Shown: one piece after another, positions 53,270 through 63,118 of the stretch
How positions within the stretch are numbered: position 1 is the stretch's first letter
Layout: each line of letters begins with the position of its first letter
DNA from: Monomorium pharaonis
Taxonomy: Eukaryota > Arthropoda > Insecta > Hymenoptera > Formicidae
Direction: 5' to 3'
DNA length: 64,000 nucleotides
Assembly (NCBI RefSeq): GCF_013373865.1
Contig: NC_050475.1
Coordinates: 7,145,001-7,209,000, forward strand
The notes under the pieces: generated by a model
Seen by the model: the letters and a program-made list of their open reading frames with translations, nothing else
Told to the model about the DNA's origin: nothing
Database searches by the model: none
Made by a program: the position numbers and the translations under genes

Positions 53270-54093
53270 ATGGGTGTCGATCGACGCGGTAACCATCGCG
53301 GTAAATGTACGGCGTGTGATTGCGACGAATTTGAGTTGCCTCAGGCGGATGATAACACAAATGTGTGCTCTTTTTGCGGGCATTATTCGCCTTTACATGA
53401 GCGTGTGGAAATAATTAAAGAAGCTCATACGCACGAAAGTAAGTTTTGTTACAAATAAATTATTTGATAATTTATTATTATTATTATTATAGATTATATT
53501 ACGTTACGTGCATGTTATACTTTTTTTCTCTCAGTGTATACTTTATTATATTGTGAAGGGAAATTAATAAAATCTACTGGTTCATTGCAGTTACAATGCC
53601 TACAATAGTGGCAATAGAAAATTTGACTGACTCAGTACGCAATGAAGTGATCGAAGTAATGGAAGTAATCAATCCCAATGAAGATCCAGACTCTCAACAA
53701 ACTCTGCAATCTGCCAACAATGTAGAGCAACAGGATAATGATATAATTGTAGCTGAGGAAAATAATTGGGTAATAATGGGTTACGAGTGTTTGCTTTGTG
53801 GATTAATTTGCAATAAAAAAACACGTTTAATACATCACGTAAATGTAACGCATACAAACAGATCAAAACACACAGTAATTTGTCATTGTCGTAAATGCAA
53901 TTTTTATTTTTCAATATTAACAGAATTTAAGACTCATAAATGTGTTGCCCCGAGGTTTGCATGTGATTTGCCAGTTGTAGAATTACAACAAAATGAAACT
54001 AATGTCAATACTGATGTAATAGTAGAAAAACATGAAAAAGAATTGAATCTTGCCGATAAAATTTTAGATTGTACTCCTGGAAGCAAAACATAA
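53270..54093 (+). CDS. Transposon gene, N-terminal part: zinc-binding and C2H2 exons
   Basis: Exon 1 is 53,270-53,438, with start ATG at 53,270 and donor GAAA|GTAAGT. It encodes 56 residues with a C-x2-C-x-C ... C-x2-C cluster (Cys 13, 16, 18, 33, 36), probably a small zinc ribbon. Exon 2 opens at 53,591 (acceptor TTCATTGCAG|) in matching phase. It carries an acidic stretch, then a C2H2 finger (YECLLCG ... H-x4-H) and a second Cys/His cluster (CRKC ... HKC), likely for DNA binding. The frame runs into a TAA at 54,091. The downstream core frame is open from 54,068 and reads as credible protein (LLEAKHKVPK) before its first ATG. I therefore read exon 2 and the core as one exon broken by a +1 shift. 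The role in recognising the element's ends is inferred. Confidence 0.75.
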
Positions 54094-54118
54094 AGTTCCT
54101 AAAATAGCAATAAACGTA

Positions 54119-56068
54119 ATGACAAATTTTCTTGGCTGCATTGGTCATGAAAACGATGTTTCTCAGTCAGTCTCAGATAGATTACGTAAACGTCAATTGA
54201 TAAAAAATGGTGTGTATCTTGTTCCTCAACAAGTAGATCTTCCTGATGGCAGTAGTGGATATGTAGTGTCAATTATTGATATAATTCAGAATTTAGCAAA
54301 ATTTAATGAAATTTTATCCTTCTTCAAAAATAATGCCCCATTGTCAGATCATCACATAACTGATATAATGCAGGGTCAAAGATTCAGGAATCATCCTGGA
54401 CAGATTGCACACGAAAAAAACAACATTGCTTTGTTATTATACAATGATGATATTGAATTATGTAATCCAATTGGCATGCACAGAGGTACTAACAAAATAT
54501 GTTTATTTTACGTGACAATTCTGAACATACCTGTCCAATTACGATCACGTTTAGCAGCTACATTTTGCATTGCTGTATGTAAAAGTAAATCATTGAAATC
54601 TTTTAAGACACATGAGATTCTTCTTAATAATTTCATTAACGATTTAAAGATGCTTGCTTCTACAGGAATTATAATTTCTTCTGATCCACAAGGAGAAAAA
54701 TTTTATGGCTATTTATTTGCATATCATGCTGATGCACTAGCAGCACATCAATTATGTGGTTTTAAGGAATGTTTTTCTCCTCGCGTTAAGCAACAATGTA
54801 GAATCTGTACTGCGTCATTTACATTATTTCCTAAAATGTCATATCATTCTCAATGTCCTTTGCGAGATGAAATACAACATTATCGAACTGTCGATGAAAT
54901 GAAAAAAATGATGAAGGAAAATAAGGCATTGTATTCCAAAAAGTCTCAAAAGAATGGAATTAAGCGAGATACCATATTTCGGCACATTCCTTTCTTCAAT
55001 ATATTCAAAGATGTTCTGTATGATCCTATGCACGTATTATTGGAGGGTATTGTTCCAAAAGAATTAAGCTTGTTCCTGAAAACTATTGTTTTGCAACGTT
55101 TAATTACTCGTGATCGCCTGAATACTCTGATTAGCAAATTTAAATTTCACAAAAGCATTCCAAGTGGTGAAAGGCCTCGCATTATTCCTCCAGATTTTTC
55201 TATATCGGGAACCAGTAAAGCAAACTTCACACTAATGTATCATTTGCCGATTCTTCTGCATCATGATATTCCTACTGATAATCAGCACTGGCAGTGTTTT
55301 CTTTTGCTTGTCGGACTTGTTAAATTGATATGGTCACCTGCATTGACAGTTGAATCTTTAACTGCAATAGAGGCTTTAGTTCATGAACACCAAAATTTGT
55401 ATGTGAAATTATATCCAGGTAATTTCTTTCCCAAGTTGCACATGTTAGTTCACTTAGCTGCACAGATGCACACTCATGGGCCAGGTAGATTCCAATCATG
55501 TATACGTGCTGAAAGCAAACATTTTGTTGTCAAGCAAAAGCGTTTTTTTTCCTACAAAAATATTTGCTATTCTGTGATGGATCATTTTCAAATAGAATGT
55601 GCTTATCAAATGTTTCATAGTAATGGCTCTGTTAAACATTCTTTTTTATCTCCATCAGCGGACATAAAAGTTAAAAATGCTATTATAAAAGAGCATGAAA
55701 GTACTATCTTTGAAATGTTACCTGATTCTGATAATGTCTCTGATGCAATCGAATTGTCATACTTAAAATATCATGGTGTACAATACAAGAACAATGTCAT
55801 TTTGATAGTTGGAGAGATTGATGATCATCCTTTGTTCGGTAGAGTTTGTCGCATATTTCTCTTTGAAAATGTGTTCTATGTGCTTGTGGAAACTCTTCTT
55901 ACAACATACCAACAAAACACATGCAGTTATGTTGTATCTTGTAAAAATGAACTTAAAATGTACAGCATTTGCAAACTCGAGTATCCATGGACTGTCCCAG
56001 AATATGTTATAAATGGCAAGATTCACATTCTTTTGCCTTCGGGGTGGTTTACTGGTCTTGTAAATTAA
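54119..56068 (+). CDS. CACTA/CMC-like DDE transposase core (frame open 54,068 to 56,068)
   Basis: This is a 649-codon open frame counted from the ATG at 54,119. It would catalyse cut-and-paste transposition of the element. The pattern matches a widespread animal family of CACTA/EnSpm-like transposases. The landmarks, numbered in this frame, are LLLYNDDIELCNPIG (Asp 110/111), ADALAAHQLCGFKECFS (Asp 204) followed by a CRIC ... HSQC cysteine/histidine insert at 227-246, DPMHVLLEGIVPKEL (Asp 302, Glu 309) and RAESKHF (Glu 465). These acidic residues are the candidates for the DDE triad. I infer them by pattern and they are not proven. The core itself has no internal stop. It ends FTGLVN-stop unless the donor CTT|GTAAAT at 56,060 is used to join the downstream exons. 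Confidence 0.85.
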   Translation: MTNFLGCIGHENDVSQSVSDRLRKRQLIKNGVYLVPQQVDLPDGSSGYVVSIIDIIQNLAKFNEILSFFKNNAPLSDHHITDIMQGQRFRNHPGQIAHEKNNIALLLYNDDIELCNPIGMHRGTNKICLFYVTILNIPVQLRSRLAATFCIAVCKSKSLKSFKTHEILLNNFINDLKMLASTGIIISSDPQGEKFYGYLFAYHADALAAHQLCGFKECFSPRVKQQCRICTASFTLFPKMSYHSQCPLRDEIQHYRTVDEMKKMMKENKALYSKKSQKNGIKRDTIFRHIPFFNIFKDVLYDPMHVLLEGIVPKELSLFLKTIVLQRLITRDRLNTLISKFKFHKSIPSGERPRIIPPDFSISGTSKANFTLMYHLPILLHHDIPTDNQHWQCFLLLVGLVKLIWSPALTVESLTAIEALVHEHQNLYVKLYPGNFFPKLHMLVHLAAQMHTHGPGRFQSCIRAESKHFVVKQKRFFSYKNICYSVMDHFQIECAYQMFHSNGSVKHSFLSPSADIKVKNAIIKEHESTIFEMLPDSDNVSDAIELSYLKYHGVQYKNNVILIVGEIDDHPLFGRVCRIFLFENVFYVLVETLLTTYQQNTCSYVVSCKNELKMYSICKLEYPWTVPEYVINGKIHILLPSGWFTGLVN

Positions 56069-56099
56069 TTCCATTATTTTATTATTTTAAATATTGCAG

Positions 56100-58417
56100 C
56101 TTGATAATAATAAAACCCAGTTATTACCTAGCTTTAGTTCATATGTAATGCCTTTTTTGGAAGGGCAAGCTATGAGTCCCAAAAAAAAAAAAAAATTATG
56201 CTCTCAGTTAAAAGACGAAATAATAGACCATTTGGAGTAAGTATATACATTTGATGTCTTTATTTATTTATAGTAAAACAAAAATATAAAGTCTTGTGTA
56301 CCTTATTTAATCAGCAGGCACAACTTGATTCCTCACAACATAAATCATATGAAAAAACGTTGGCAATATCGTGATCTAGGAGAAGCTCTTGTAACAAACT
56401 TTCCTTCAATCCATATAGAACAGTCACCCAAATTTAAAACTAAATGTGTAAGTAGATACAGTAGATTTTTAAATCGATGTATTTATATAACAATTTTCAA
56501 CTTTGTTATGATCTTTGAAGTCTGAACTGCTAGTTGTCTAAGAATGGTATTCAGAGTCGAGTCTTATTTAAAGATCGTCTCAAGCCATATCTTAAGAGGC
56601 TAATACGGCTCTGTGATTGGCTGATGGCATCTTAAGACAGTACTTAAGATGATGTTAAATATAAGATCCGACTATGAATACCAGTCTAGGTTATTGTGTA
56701 ATGGAGATGAAACGCGCTCCCAATGTTAAAGTGGCAGAAATTGGAAACATTAAACAAAATCTCGATGGTAAAAGATGAAGAAAGAGAGAGACGGACTGAG
56801 TCATTCTGTTTTATCAACTTTTTGCAAATTATCGAATATGCATTTAAAAAATTGACGCAAATAAAGGCTGAATTAGTTTTATAAATATATATATTTATGC
56901 AGGTAATTCTGCTAATATATCTCCATAATAAAATTAGAATTAATGCAATTAAGCGATTTTGTTTTTTAAAATTAATTTATAATTTTATTATGGGAATATA
57001 TTAGCAGGATTACTTGCATAAATATGTATGTCTATGAAATTAATTCAACTTTTATTTGCGTTAATTTTTTTAATGCATATTCGGTAATTTGCAGTTTATA
57101 AAATAGTGACGAATGACTCAATCTGTCTCTCTCTTTCCTCATCTTTTACCATCGGGCTTCTGTTACTTTAACATTAGGGGTGCGTTTCATCTCCATTACA
57201 CAAAAACTCTTTGCTTGGATATGCAATTAGCAGTCCAGACTTCTATAGTCAAAAGTTATGATGTGAAACAGGGACATTTCGTACATCAAATTGCTGATAT
57301 TAGACGTCACAGAAACAACCGTCGAGAATGTATGCAGCAGATGCATAATCCTTTGCAGTTGCAAAAAAAAACAAACAAAAAGGGTAAACTTATACAAGTA
57401 ATAACTCCAGAAGAGGCTTACAAGAAACTTCAGGTAACATGCATTCTAAGAATCTCGTAATATTAAAATGTGCAAGAGAGAGAATCGAACAATACTTAAA
57501 ATGAAAGTTAAGATGGTTTAATGAGATGATAAGATATAGGCTCATTCTAATTTTCTTGCCTTACAAATTCAATATTAAATTAATATAACTCAACATATTA
57601 AAAAACAATTTTTTGCATTCTTATGTAAAATTACATTTATTTGTTTTATTGTCCCTTTTTAGGATTCAGCAGAAGATGAATTGTCGACAACCACAATTGT
57701 TGAATTACTTCAGCAATCATTTCAAGTTCGACCTCACGTTGGAAATGTGTGGCCTTACTATCTTTCACGAAAAGAATGTGTAAGTATATACTTAAAAAAA
57801 ATACTATGAATACTAGAAAAATACTAAAATTGTATGCATACAAATTGTGGTATATATTATAGTTTGTCCAAGAAGCTGAATTAAGGATGAAAACATCTAT
57901 TGAAAGTGTTATTAATACTATAAACACAATGTATAAAAAGACAGCGGAGAAAGGAATTAACAACATTCTGCAGCTACAAAAATTTGTAACTTTACGAGGG
58001 ACAAAAGACTTTTTTCTTGAACAGGTAAAATCTTGTATAATAAATTATTAAAATCGTTTTTCTTTTATTTTATTATATATGCTTAATAGATGTCTGTAAT
58101 TCTTTGTATGTTTTGTATAATTTATGCAGAAAGTTCCAACGTTTGATGATCTACTATTACCTTCTCCTGGACCAAAAGTTTTTTACAATGATGCTACTGC
58201 CTGGCTTGTGATCAGTGAGATTGATCAACTAAAAATTGATGTTACATCTGCGGAAGAAGCAGCCGCTTTAGGATTTGCCATTTACTTTATGAAGGATCTG
58301 ACTTATCCATCATCTTTTAGCCAATTGCTTGGTTTAATTGATGCTTTGTGCCTCGGTAACAACAACGAATTTTTATGCAAGCGAGCTAAAGAAATTTTGT
58401 CTCATTGTACTTTGTAA
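56100..58417 (+). CDS. Transposon gene, C-terminal multi-exon part (six exons)
   Basis: The exons are 56,100-56,236, 56,318-56,447, 57,239-57,433, 57,663-57,779, 57,863-58,024 and 58,130-58,417, each bounded by GT and AG with agreeing phases. The third exon's acceptor could instead be at 57,231 or 57,234 with a donor 2 bp earlier. Readable pieces include a PKKKKK patch and KRWQYRDLGEALVTNFPSI. A basic DIRRHRNNRREC block follows, then a helical EAELRMKTSIESVINTINTM. The last exon has a VPTFDDLLLPSPGPKVF region. The middle recalls the accessory or C-terminal domain often found beside this transposase family. If the 40-bp intron at 56,060-56,099 is real, this part is fused to the transposase, for about 1,221 residues in all (ignoring the frameshift). 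Otherwise it is a second gene, perhaps starting at the ATG at 56,148. Its function is unknown. Confidence 0.7.
56541..56686. mobile_element. 146-bp MITE nested in the transposon intron
   Basis: The ends are imperfect inverted repeats. The left reads TGGTATTCAGAGTCGAGTCT and the right, complemented, reads TGGTATTCATAGTCGGATCT. TA flanks both ends (56,539-56,540 and 56,687-56,688). The element has no coding capacity. A second copy of the same family lies at 48,364-48,506, with about the same length and the same ends. Confidence 0.75.
56701..57196. mobile_element. 496-bp foldback MITE nested in the transposon intron
   Basis: The arms 56,701-56,935 and 56,981-57,196 are long inverted copies of each other, both starting from the tip ATGGAGATGAAACGC, with a 45-bp centre. 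TA flanks each end (56,699-56,700 and 57,197-57,198), as in Tc1/mariner-type MITEs. The left arm has a roughly 20-bp insertion relative to the right. It lies 14 bp from the 146-bp MITE, in the same intron. Confidence 0.8.
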
Positions 58418-58716
58418 AAATGTTAAGAATTTCTTTTATTATTATTTACATTTTTATCTTTGTTTGGGATTTTGTACTTGTTCCTTCTTTTTTCTCTTAT
58501 ATATATTATATATCAAACAAACTAATATAATACATTTATTATGGATAAAGGTTTTATTTTTTTGTATACAAACTATATAGTTTGTTCATTCATATTTTCT
58601 GGTCACATATATATATAATGTTTTATATATATATATATATAAGTATATATATATATGTATATATGTATATATTTTATAAGTATATATGTAATAATGTATA
58701 ATGTATATTTGAATGT

Positions 58717-58722
58717 AATAAA
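58717..58722 (+). promoter_or_regulatory. Poly(A) signal of the transposon gene
   Basis: AATAAA lies 300 bp past the stop at 58,417, after an AT-dinucleotide-rich 3' region and before the subterminal repeats. It is inside the element. Confidence 0.5.
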
Positions 58723-58778
58723 ATATTGTCTTCCAGATGATATGTTCTTTTCTGTATCCGGAAAAGAATACTAAATTT

Positions 58779-58856
58779 CCGTTCTATTTATAAAGGACAT
58801 TAGTCCGTTCTATTTATAAAGGACACTAGTCCGTTTTATTTATAAAGGACATTATT
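58779..58856 (+). repeat. Subterminal 26-bp tandem repeat, three copies
   Basis: Three 26-bp units begin at 58,779, 58,805 and 58,831. Each starts CCGTT(C/T)TATTTATAAAGG and continues to the next unit. Related TATAAAGGACA and GGACATTATAAAGG motifs sit near the left end (52,899-53,120). In CACTA elements such subterminal repeats are binding sites for the element's own protein. That function is inferred here. Confidence 0.75.
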
Positions 58857-58957
58857 ATAGACAATGTCCTACGTATATAATTCCGTTTTAATTTCACGCT
58901 TATTTAAAGTGGAAAAAAAGTCACTTTTTTCCGTTATAGTTTCGCGGAATTTAGAGT

Positions 58958-58974
58958 GGATATGTTTTGCAGTG
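58958..58974 (-). repeat. Right terminal inverted repeat of the CACTA-like element
   Basis: This is the exact reverse complement of the left 17-bp end and finishes TTTTGCAGTG. The flanking CA matches the CA before the left end. Confidence 0.9.
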
Positions 58975-61492
58975 CACGTACCAAGCTTTCTTGCACGTGT
59001 GATTACATAAAGTACATGGAGAAAATATTGTGGCAAAAAGTGTACAGCGAAGTTTCTGTTACATCGGTCTCTGTACTGGTATTGCATGACAAATACTACG
59101 ATCTAGTTATCATTCGAAAATTATTCAAAAATAGTATGTAAATTTGACGTTTCCTATAAAAATTACATCGCGAAAAATATTAATATAACCAATTTTTATT
59201 AAAATAAGACGTTTTATAGTCTGATTGTGAATGCTGCCTTTATATAAGTAAGTTGAATACGTTTTATACGTATTTCTATACTTATAATAAAGAATTATAA
59301 TATAACATTTTGTAACTTTTTGCACATAGTGAAAAAACTGATGTATTTTAAGCGCTTTTACATATATTATTTTGTAATTTAAATTGTAATTTTTATTTGT
59401 GTGATTGCTAAAAATATGCATGCGATTGATGGTCGACTTTTATATGGTAATAAATACCACAGCGTCGTTATGTTTAAGCCGTGAAACAAAGCTTTGTTGT
59501 AAAAAAAAAATTATAATTTACAGTACAATATCTTCTCCGTAGAAATTATATTTCGGGTTCATTGCAAGTTTATAGTCTTTCTTTCTCCTTTTGTAATAAA
59601 AAGTAACATCTGCCCCTGTTGAAATAAAAAATTTAACGTAAGACAATATATGTAACTTTCAACCGTAGATGAGACGGATATAGAATTATCGGATGAAAAG
59701 GAAAGACGAATCCATCACAATCGTTCTCGCCTCGCGATGTTGTTTTGTTCAAAGTGCAGTCGCACTCTAACGGAGACAGAAAATAATATAGAGCACGTCT
59801 TGCGATTCATTTTTTCTGTTTTCTTTGCCCCAATTAATTTCACTATTTATGTTATTTCATTATTTTGTGCATAAAAATATTAAAGCAAAACAATTATCAA
59901 AAAAATGAATATTGAAACATGCTAAAATAAGTATTAAAAATTTCGTGAAATATTTCTTTTTCAGACGCAAACATCCTCCCCCTTCTAATACTTTTATACA
60001 CGTAATGTGTACGTGTGTTGTATTCAGAAGAAACTATTTGCCAAAAAATATATGTATGAATCCATTAAAGAAAAAAAAAGTAATTGTATTTTTTCAGTGC
60101 CTGGCTTACGAAAAAAGTCAACAAGAAATTAGATTATACATTGCTATGCAATTCAAGTCTTGTCCGTAACATTTCTTTCCATCTTCAATGGAACGGGTAT
60201 TAGCGCCCGTCCCAGTTACACGACGCACCCTGTATACTCGTGTATACCGGGTTGTTGTGCAAAAATACTAACCCGTATCCAGGCCGAGCGCGTGTCATGC
60301 AACGTGACTTCTGGCTCGCCGCGCTGCTTCGTGCGAACGAGCGTATTATATTATTATTATGTACACTTTCCGCGCACCGACGCGATGGTCGCTCGATTCG
60401 CGAATTATCGAAGACATCGAACAACACGAAAACATATATTGATAATATAATCAGATAATAGGACAGTCAATTGTGTAAATATAATAATCGATCTGTAATT
60501 ATTAATATACAGAATATCTAAACCGAATCGAGCCCAGCACTAAATAGCACAAATTTCGAAATTTACCACTTAAAAATACTTTATTCCTAGAATATAACTT
60601 AAAAAATGTATCATAAGAGATATGTAAAGATCTGGGGTATTATTAGGACTGGCAGCAATGCATCTGTTTAGTGCAACAAAAGCTGATAGTGGAGTGGCTG
60701 TATGAACCGTTTTGTTTTTGTTTCAATATAATCGATAGTTTTCAACTACCAGGAAACTACGCAAAAAAAAACTCCGTAATCCATGGATTCAAATCACAAA
60801 TTGATTTCAAAACACATATGAACAAAGCCCAAAAATTTTCAGGTCCGTCCTTTATTTTTTTCTAAAAAAATATGGTTATCGTAATTATAAAAAAAATATA
60901 AATCTACTCTCTTCAAACATTTCTGTTCTTTTGCTGGTAGATAATATAATCCTGATAGCGCGGACCCGGTACAAATTGGTTTCCGCAGTCCCACGGGAAA
61001 CGAGGGCTCACGCATATTTCATAACTCTAGAAATAGTACGACCGAGACGGCACACAGCTAAATCCAGCCGCGCTGGTTTCACGATTTCGTCGAAACAAAC
61101 CTTGACTACGTCATATAAGAAAAAAAAAAATTGAGAAAGCCGTGCGGCGGCGAGGGTGCTCGAAAGGTTGGTTGCACCTTAACTGAGTCTACCCAACAGT
61201 TATAGGCTTTCAACTATTTATTCCGCTGAAAATAATTTTAGAATATTATTCGAGAATGCAGCAAAATAAAACAACTTTTTTTTCTGGGAGATTGAAATCA
61301 GCGGCACGGATTGCGAGATGCTGGCAGGATGAACGATCGTGATGAGCAAAGAATATAATCCCGAGAATGAAAGGCGACGGGTTCAGAGTTTTTCGCAATG
61401 AATCATCTGCCTCCAGTAATAAGATCGCCGTACTATTTTCCACGAGCACTCGGCGCGTGCGTCCATCACTCGTGCAATACACATACAAGCAT

Positions 61493-61494
<2 letters not shown>

Positions 61495-61546
<52 letters not shown>
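61495..61546 (+). repeat. (AC)n microsatellite
   Basis: The longest AC run in the window. Confidence 0.95.
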
Positions 61547-61549
<3 letters not shown>

Positions 61550-61814
61550 CATACAACGTACACCGTGCAACGAGGACAGCGGAGTGCCAAGGTGACTCTC
61601 ACTTTTTCTCGAACGACACTGAATCTCTCGACAGCGATAGGATTATCGACCTCCAACCAGCACCAGAGGAATTGCTAATCGATAACTTTTTCGAAAGGAA
61701 AAGGAGAAACGAGGTGATGGAGACAAAAATAACCATCCGTCAATTTCTGTTTACTTCAGATTATAAAAGCACACGTTAAAAAGTGATAAATATTTATCAT
61801 AAAAATGTTTAGAG

Positions 61815-62205
61815 GAAAGTCGCGAGTACTGACATAAACCTCCTAAAATGGCATCCACTTATTTCTTGGAAACTAAACATTGTATTGTATTAAATGCTGA
61901 TAAAAAACATGGTCCGTTTAGATAATTAAAAAAATAAAAATAATTCATGGCTCTTTTTCTATACAAAATCTACTAAAAGAAAAATGTAACCTAATTTTGC
62001 CTTTACATGCCTATAATCGCGCTTGCGTTACAATCGTATTGCGTTTTTCGAAATAGCTTAAAGTATTTAAATAGTCGACAAAGAAATGTTTTACATCGAA
62101 GTGAAAGGCTTCTAGGAATCCTCATGTACATAAACTTTTTAAATATTCTAGTCTGTACAAATCACTCATGTTAAAGAAAAAGAAAAAAATGTAGCCAATT
62201 ATGTC
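61815..62205 (-). repeat. Dispersed repeat, copy D (reverse orientation)
   Basis: Read on the - strand it gives GAGGATTCCTAGAAGCCTTT, CACTTCGATGTAAAACATTT, TTAATTATCTAAACGGACCA and GTTTAGTTTCCAAGAAATAA, ending TCAGTACTCGCGACTTTCCT. This is the best-preserved copy and the best query for the family. Confidence 0.5.
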
Positions 62206-62427
62206 AATTTTAGAACCCAATTTTTCAGACGTTCACATTATGTTGCAAAAACTTTAATTATTATAAAATATATAACAGTATTATAAAAATTACTATACCA
62301 CTTTCTAGTTTACATTTATGTTTTTAAAGTTTTATTTTTAGCTTTTATTTAAGAAGTGCTATATCCAAAAACAAAGTGAAAGGCAACTCAATATCGATAA
62401 CCTTCCTTAGTAATTATTAAATTTATT

Positions 62428-62459
62428 CACACACAGACACACACACACACACACACACA
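62428..62459 (+). repeat. (AC)n microsatellite
   Basis: An AC run with one AG interruption. Confidence 0.9.
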
Positions 62460-63065
62460 AATATATTACAAAAATATATTACAACACGCATATCTATTTT
62501 CTCTAGCACATATTTATAATAAAAAGTAGAAAGAAATTCTATTTACAAATTCTCCAAATTAAAATGCTTCAAATAAAATCACACGAATGGAAAAAAATTT
62601 AAGTTCAAAGCTAAAAATACTTCAAATTAAGCTTCAGTAAATAAAGAACAAATCCTATATTCGTCTTCATATCTACATCACTGTACTCCATTTGAGCGTC
62701 TTTGTTCAGTTTCTAGCCTGTGAATCAAAAATGCTAAACATCAGCAATCAACATGATACGATACAAACGATGAGACGCGTTTTGTTGCGCCAGTACTTTG
62801 TCCTGCCTTATCGCGACACGATTTTATCGTCGAAATTTTCCACCGCATGCATACACACATGTACGAGGCACTCGAGAAGGCCCTCCTCGAACCATATCGC
62901 GCCACGGCCACGCGAGCAGGTTTGGCGTTGCCGTGTCGAAAGATGCGCGCACACACGAATTTTCGATTTGCAGTCACCTGCGACACGAAACATGAAAGGA
63001 GAGAGCGCGATCGATTAACCTCGCCGCGCCGAAAGTCAATTCACGTGCGGACAGGCGCATCGCAG

Positions 63066-63118
63066 CGAGAGAGAGAGGAGAGGGTGAGAGGGAGAGAGAG
63101 AGAAAGAGAGAGAGAGGG
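63066..63118 (+). repeat. (GA)n-rich tract
   Basis: An interrupted GA repeat in a GC-rich patch. Confidence 0.85.

Larger units (their letters stand above)
52880..58974 (+). mobile_element. Complete CACTA/EnSpm-like (CMC superfamily) DNA transposon, 6,095 bp
   Basis: The ends are perfect 17-bp inverted repeats: CACTGCAAAACATATCC at 52,880-52,896 and its complement at 58,958-58,974. The dinucleotide CA flanks both ends (52,878-52,879 and 58,975-58,976), which fits the 2-3 bp target duplications of CACTA-type elements. A match of this size alone would be weak evidence. Subterminal regions carry repeated TATAAAGGACA and AACGGA/TCCGTT motifs, as is typical of this superfamily. Inside is a + strand multi-exon gene from 53,270 to 58,417, followed by AATAAA at 58,717. 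The element is full-length but probably not functional as read, because of an apparent frameshift near 54,070. Two smaller MITEs are nested in one of its introns. The superfamily is assigned from ends plus protein pattern. The exact family name is not known to me. Confidence 0.85.
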
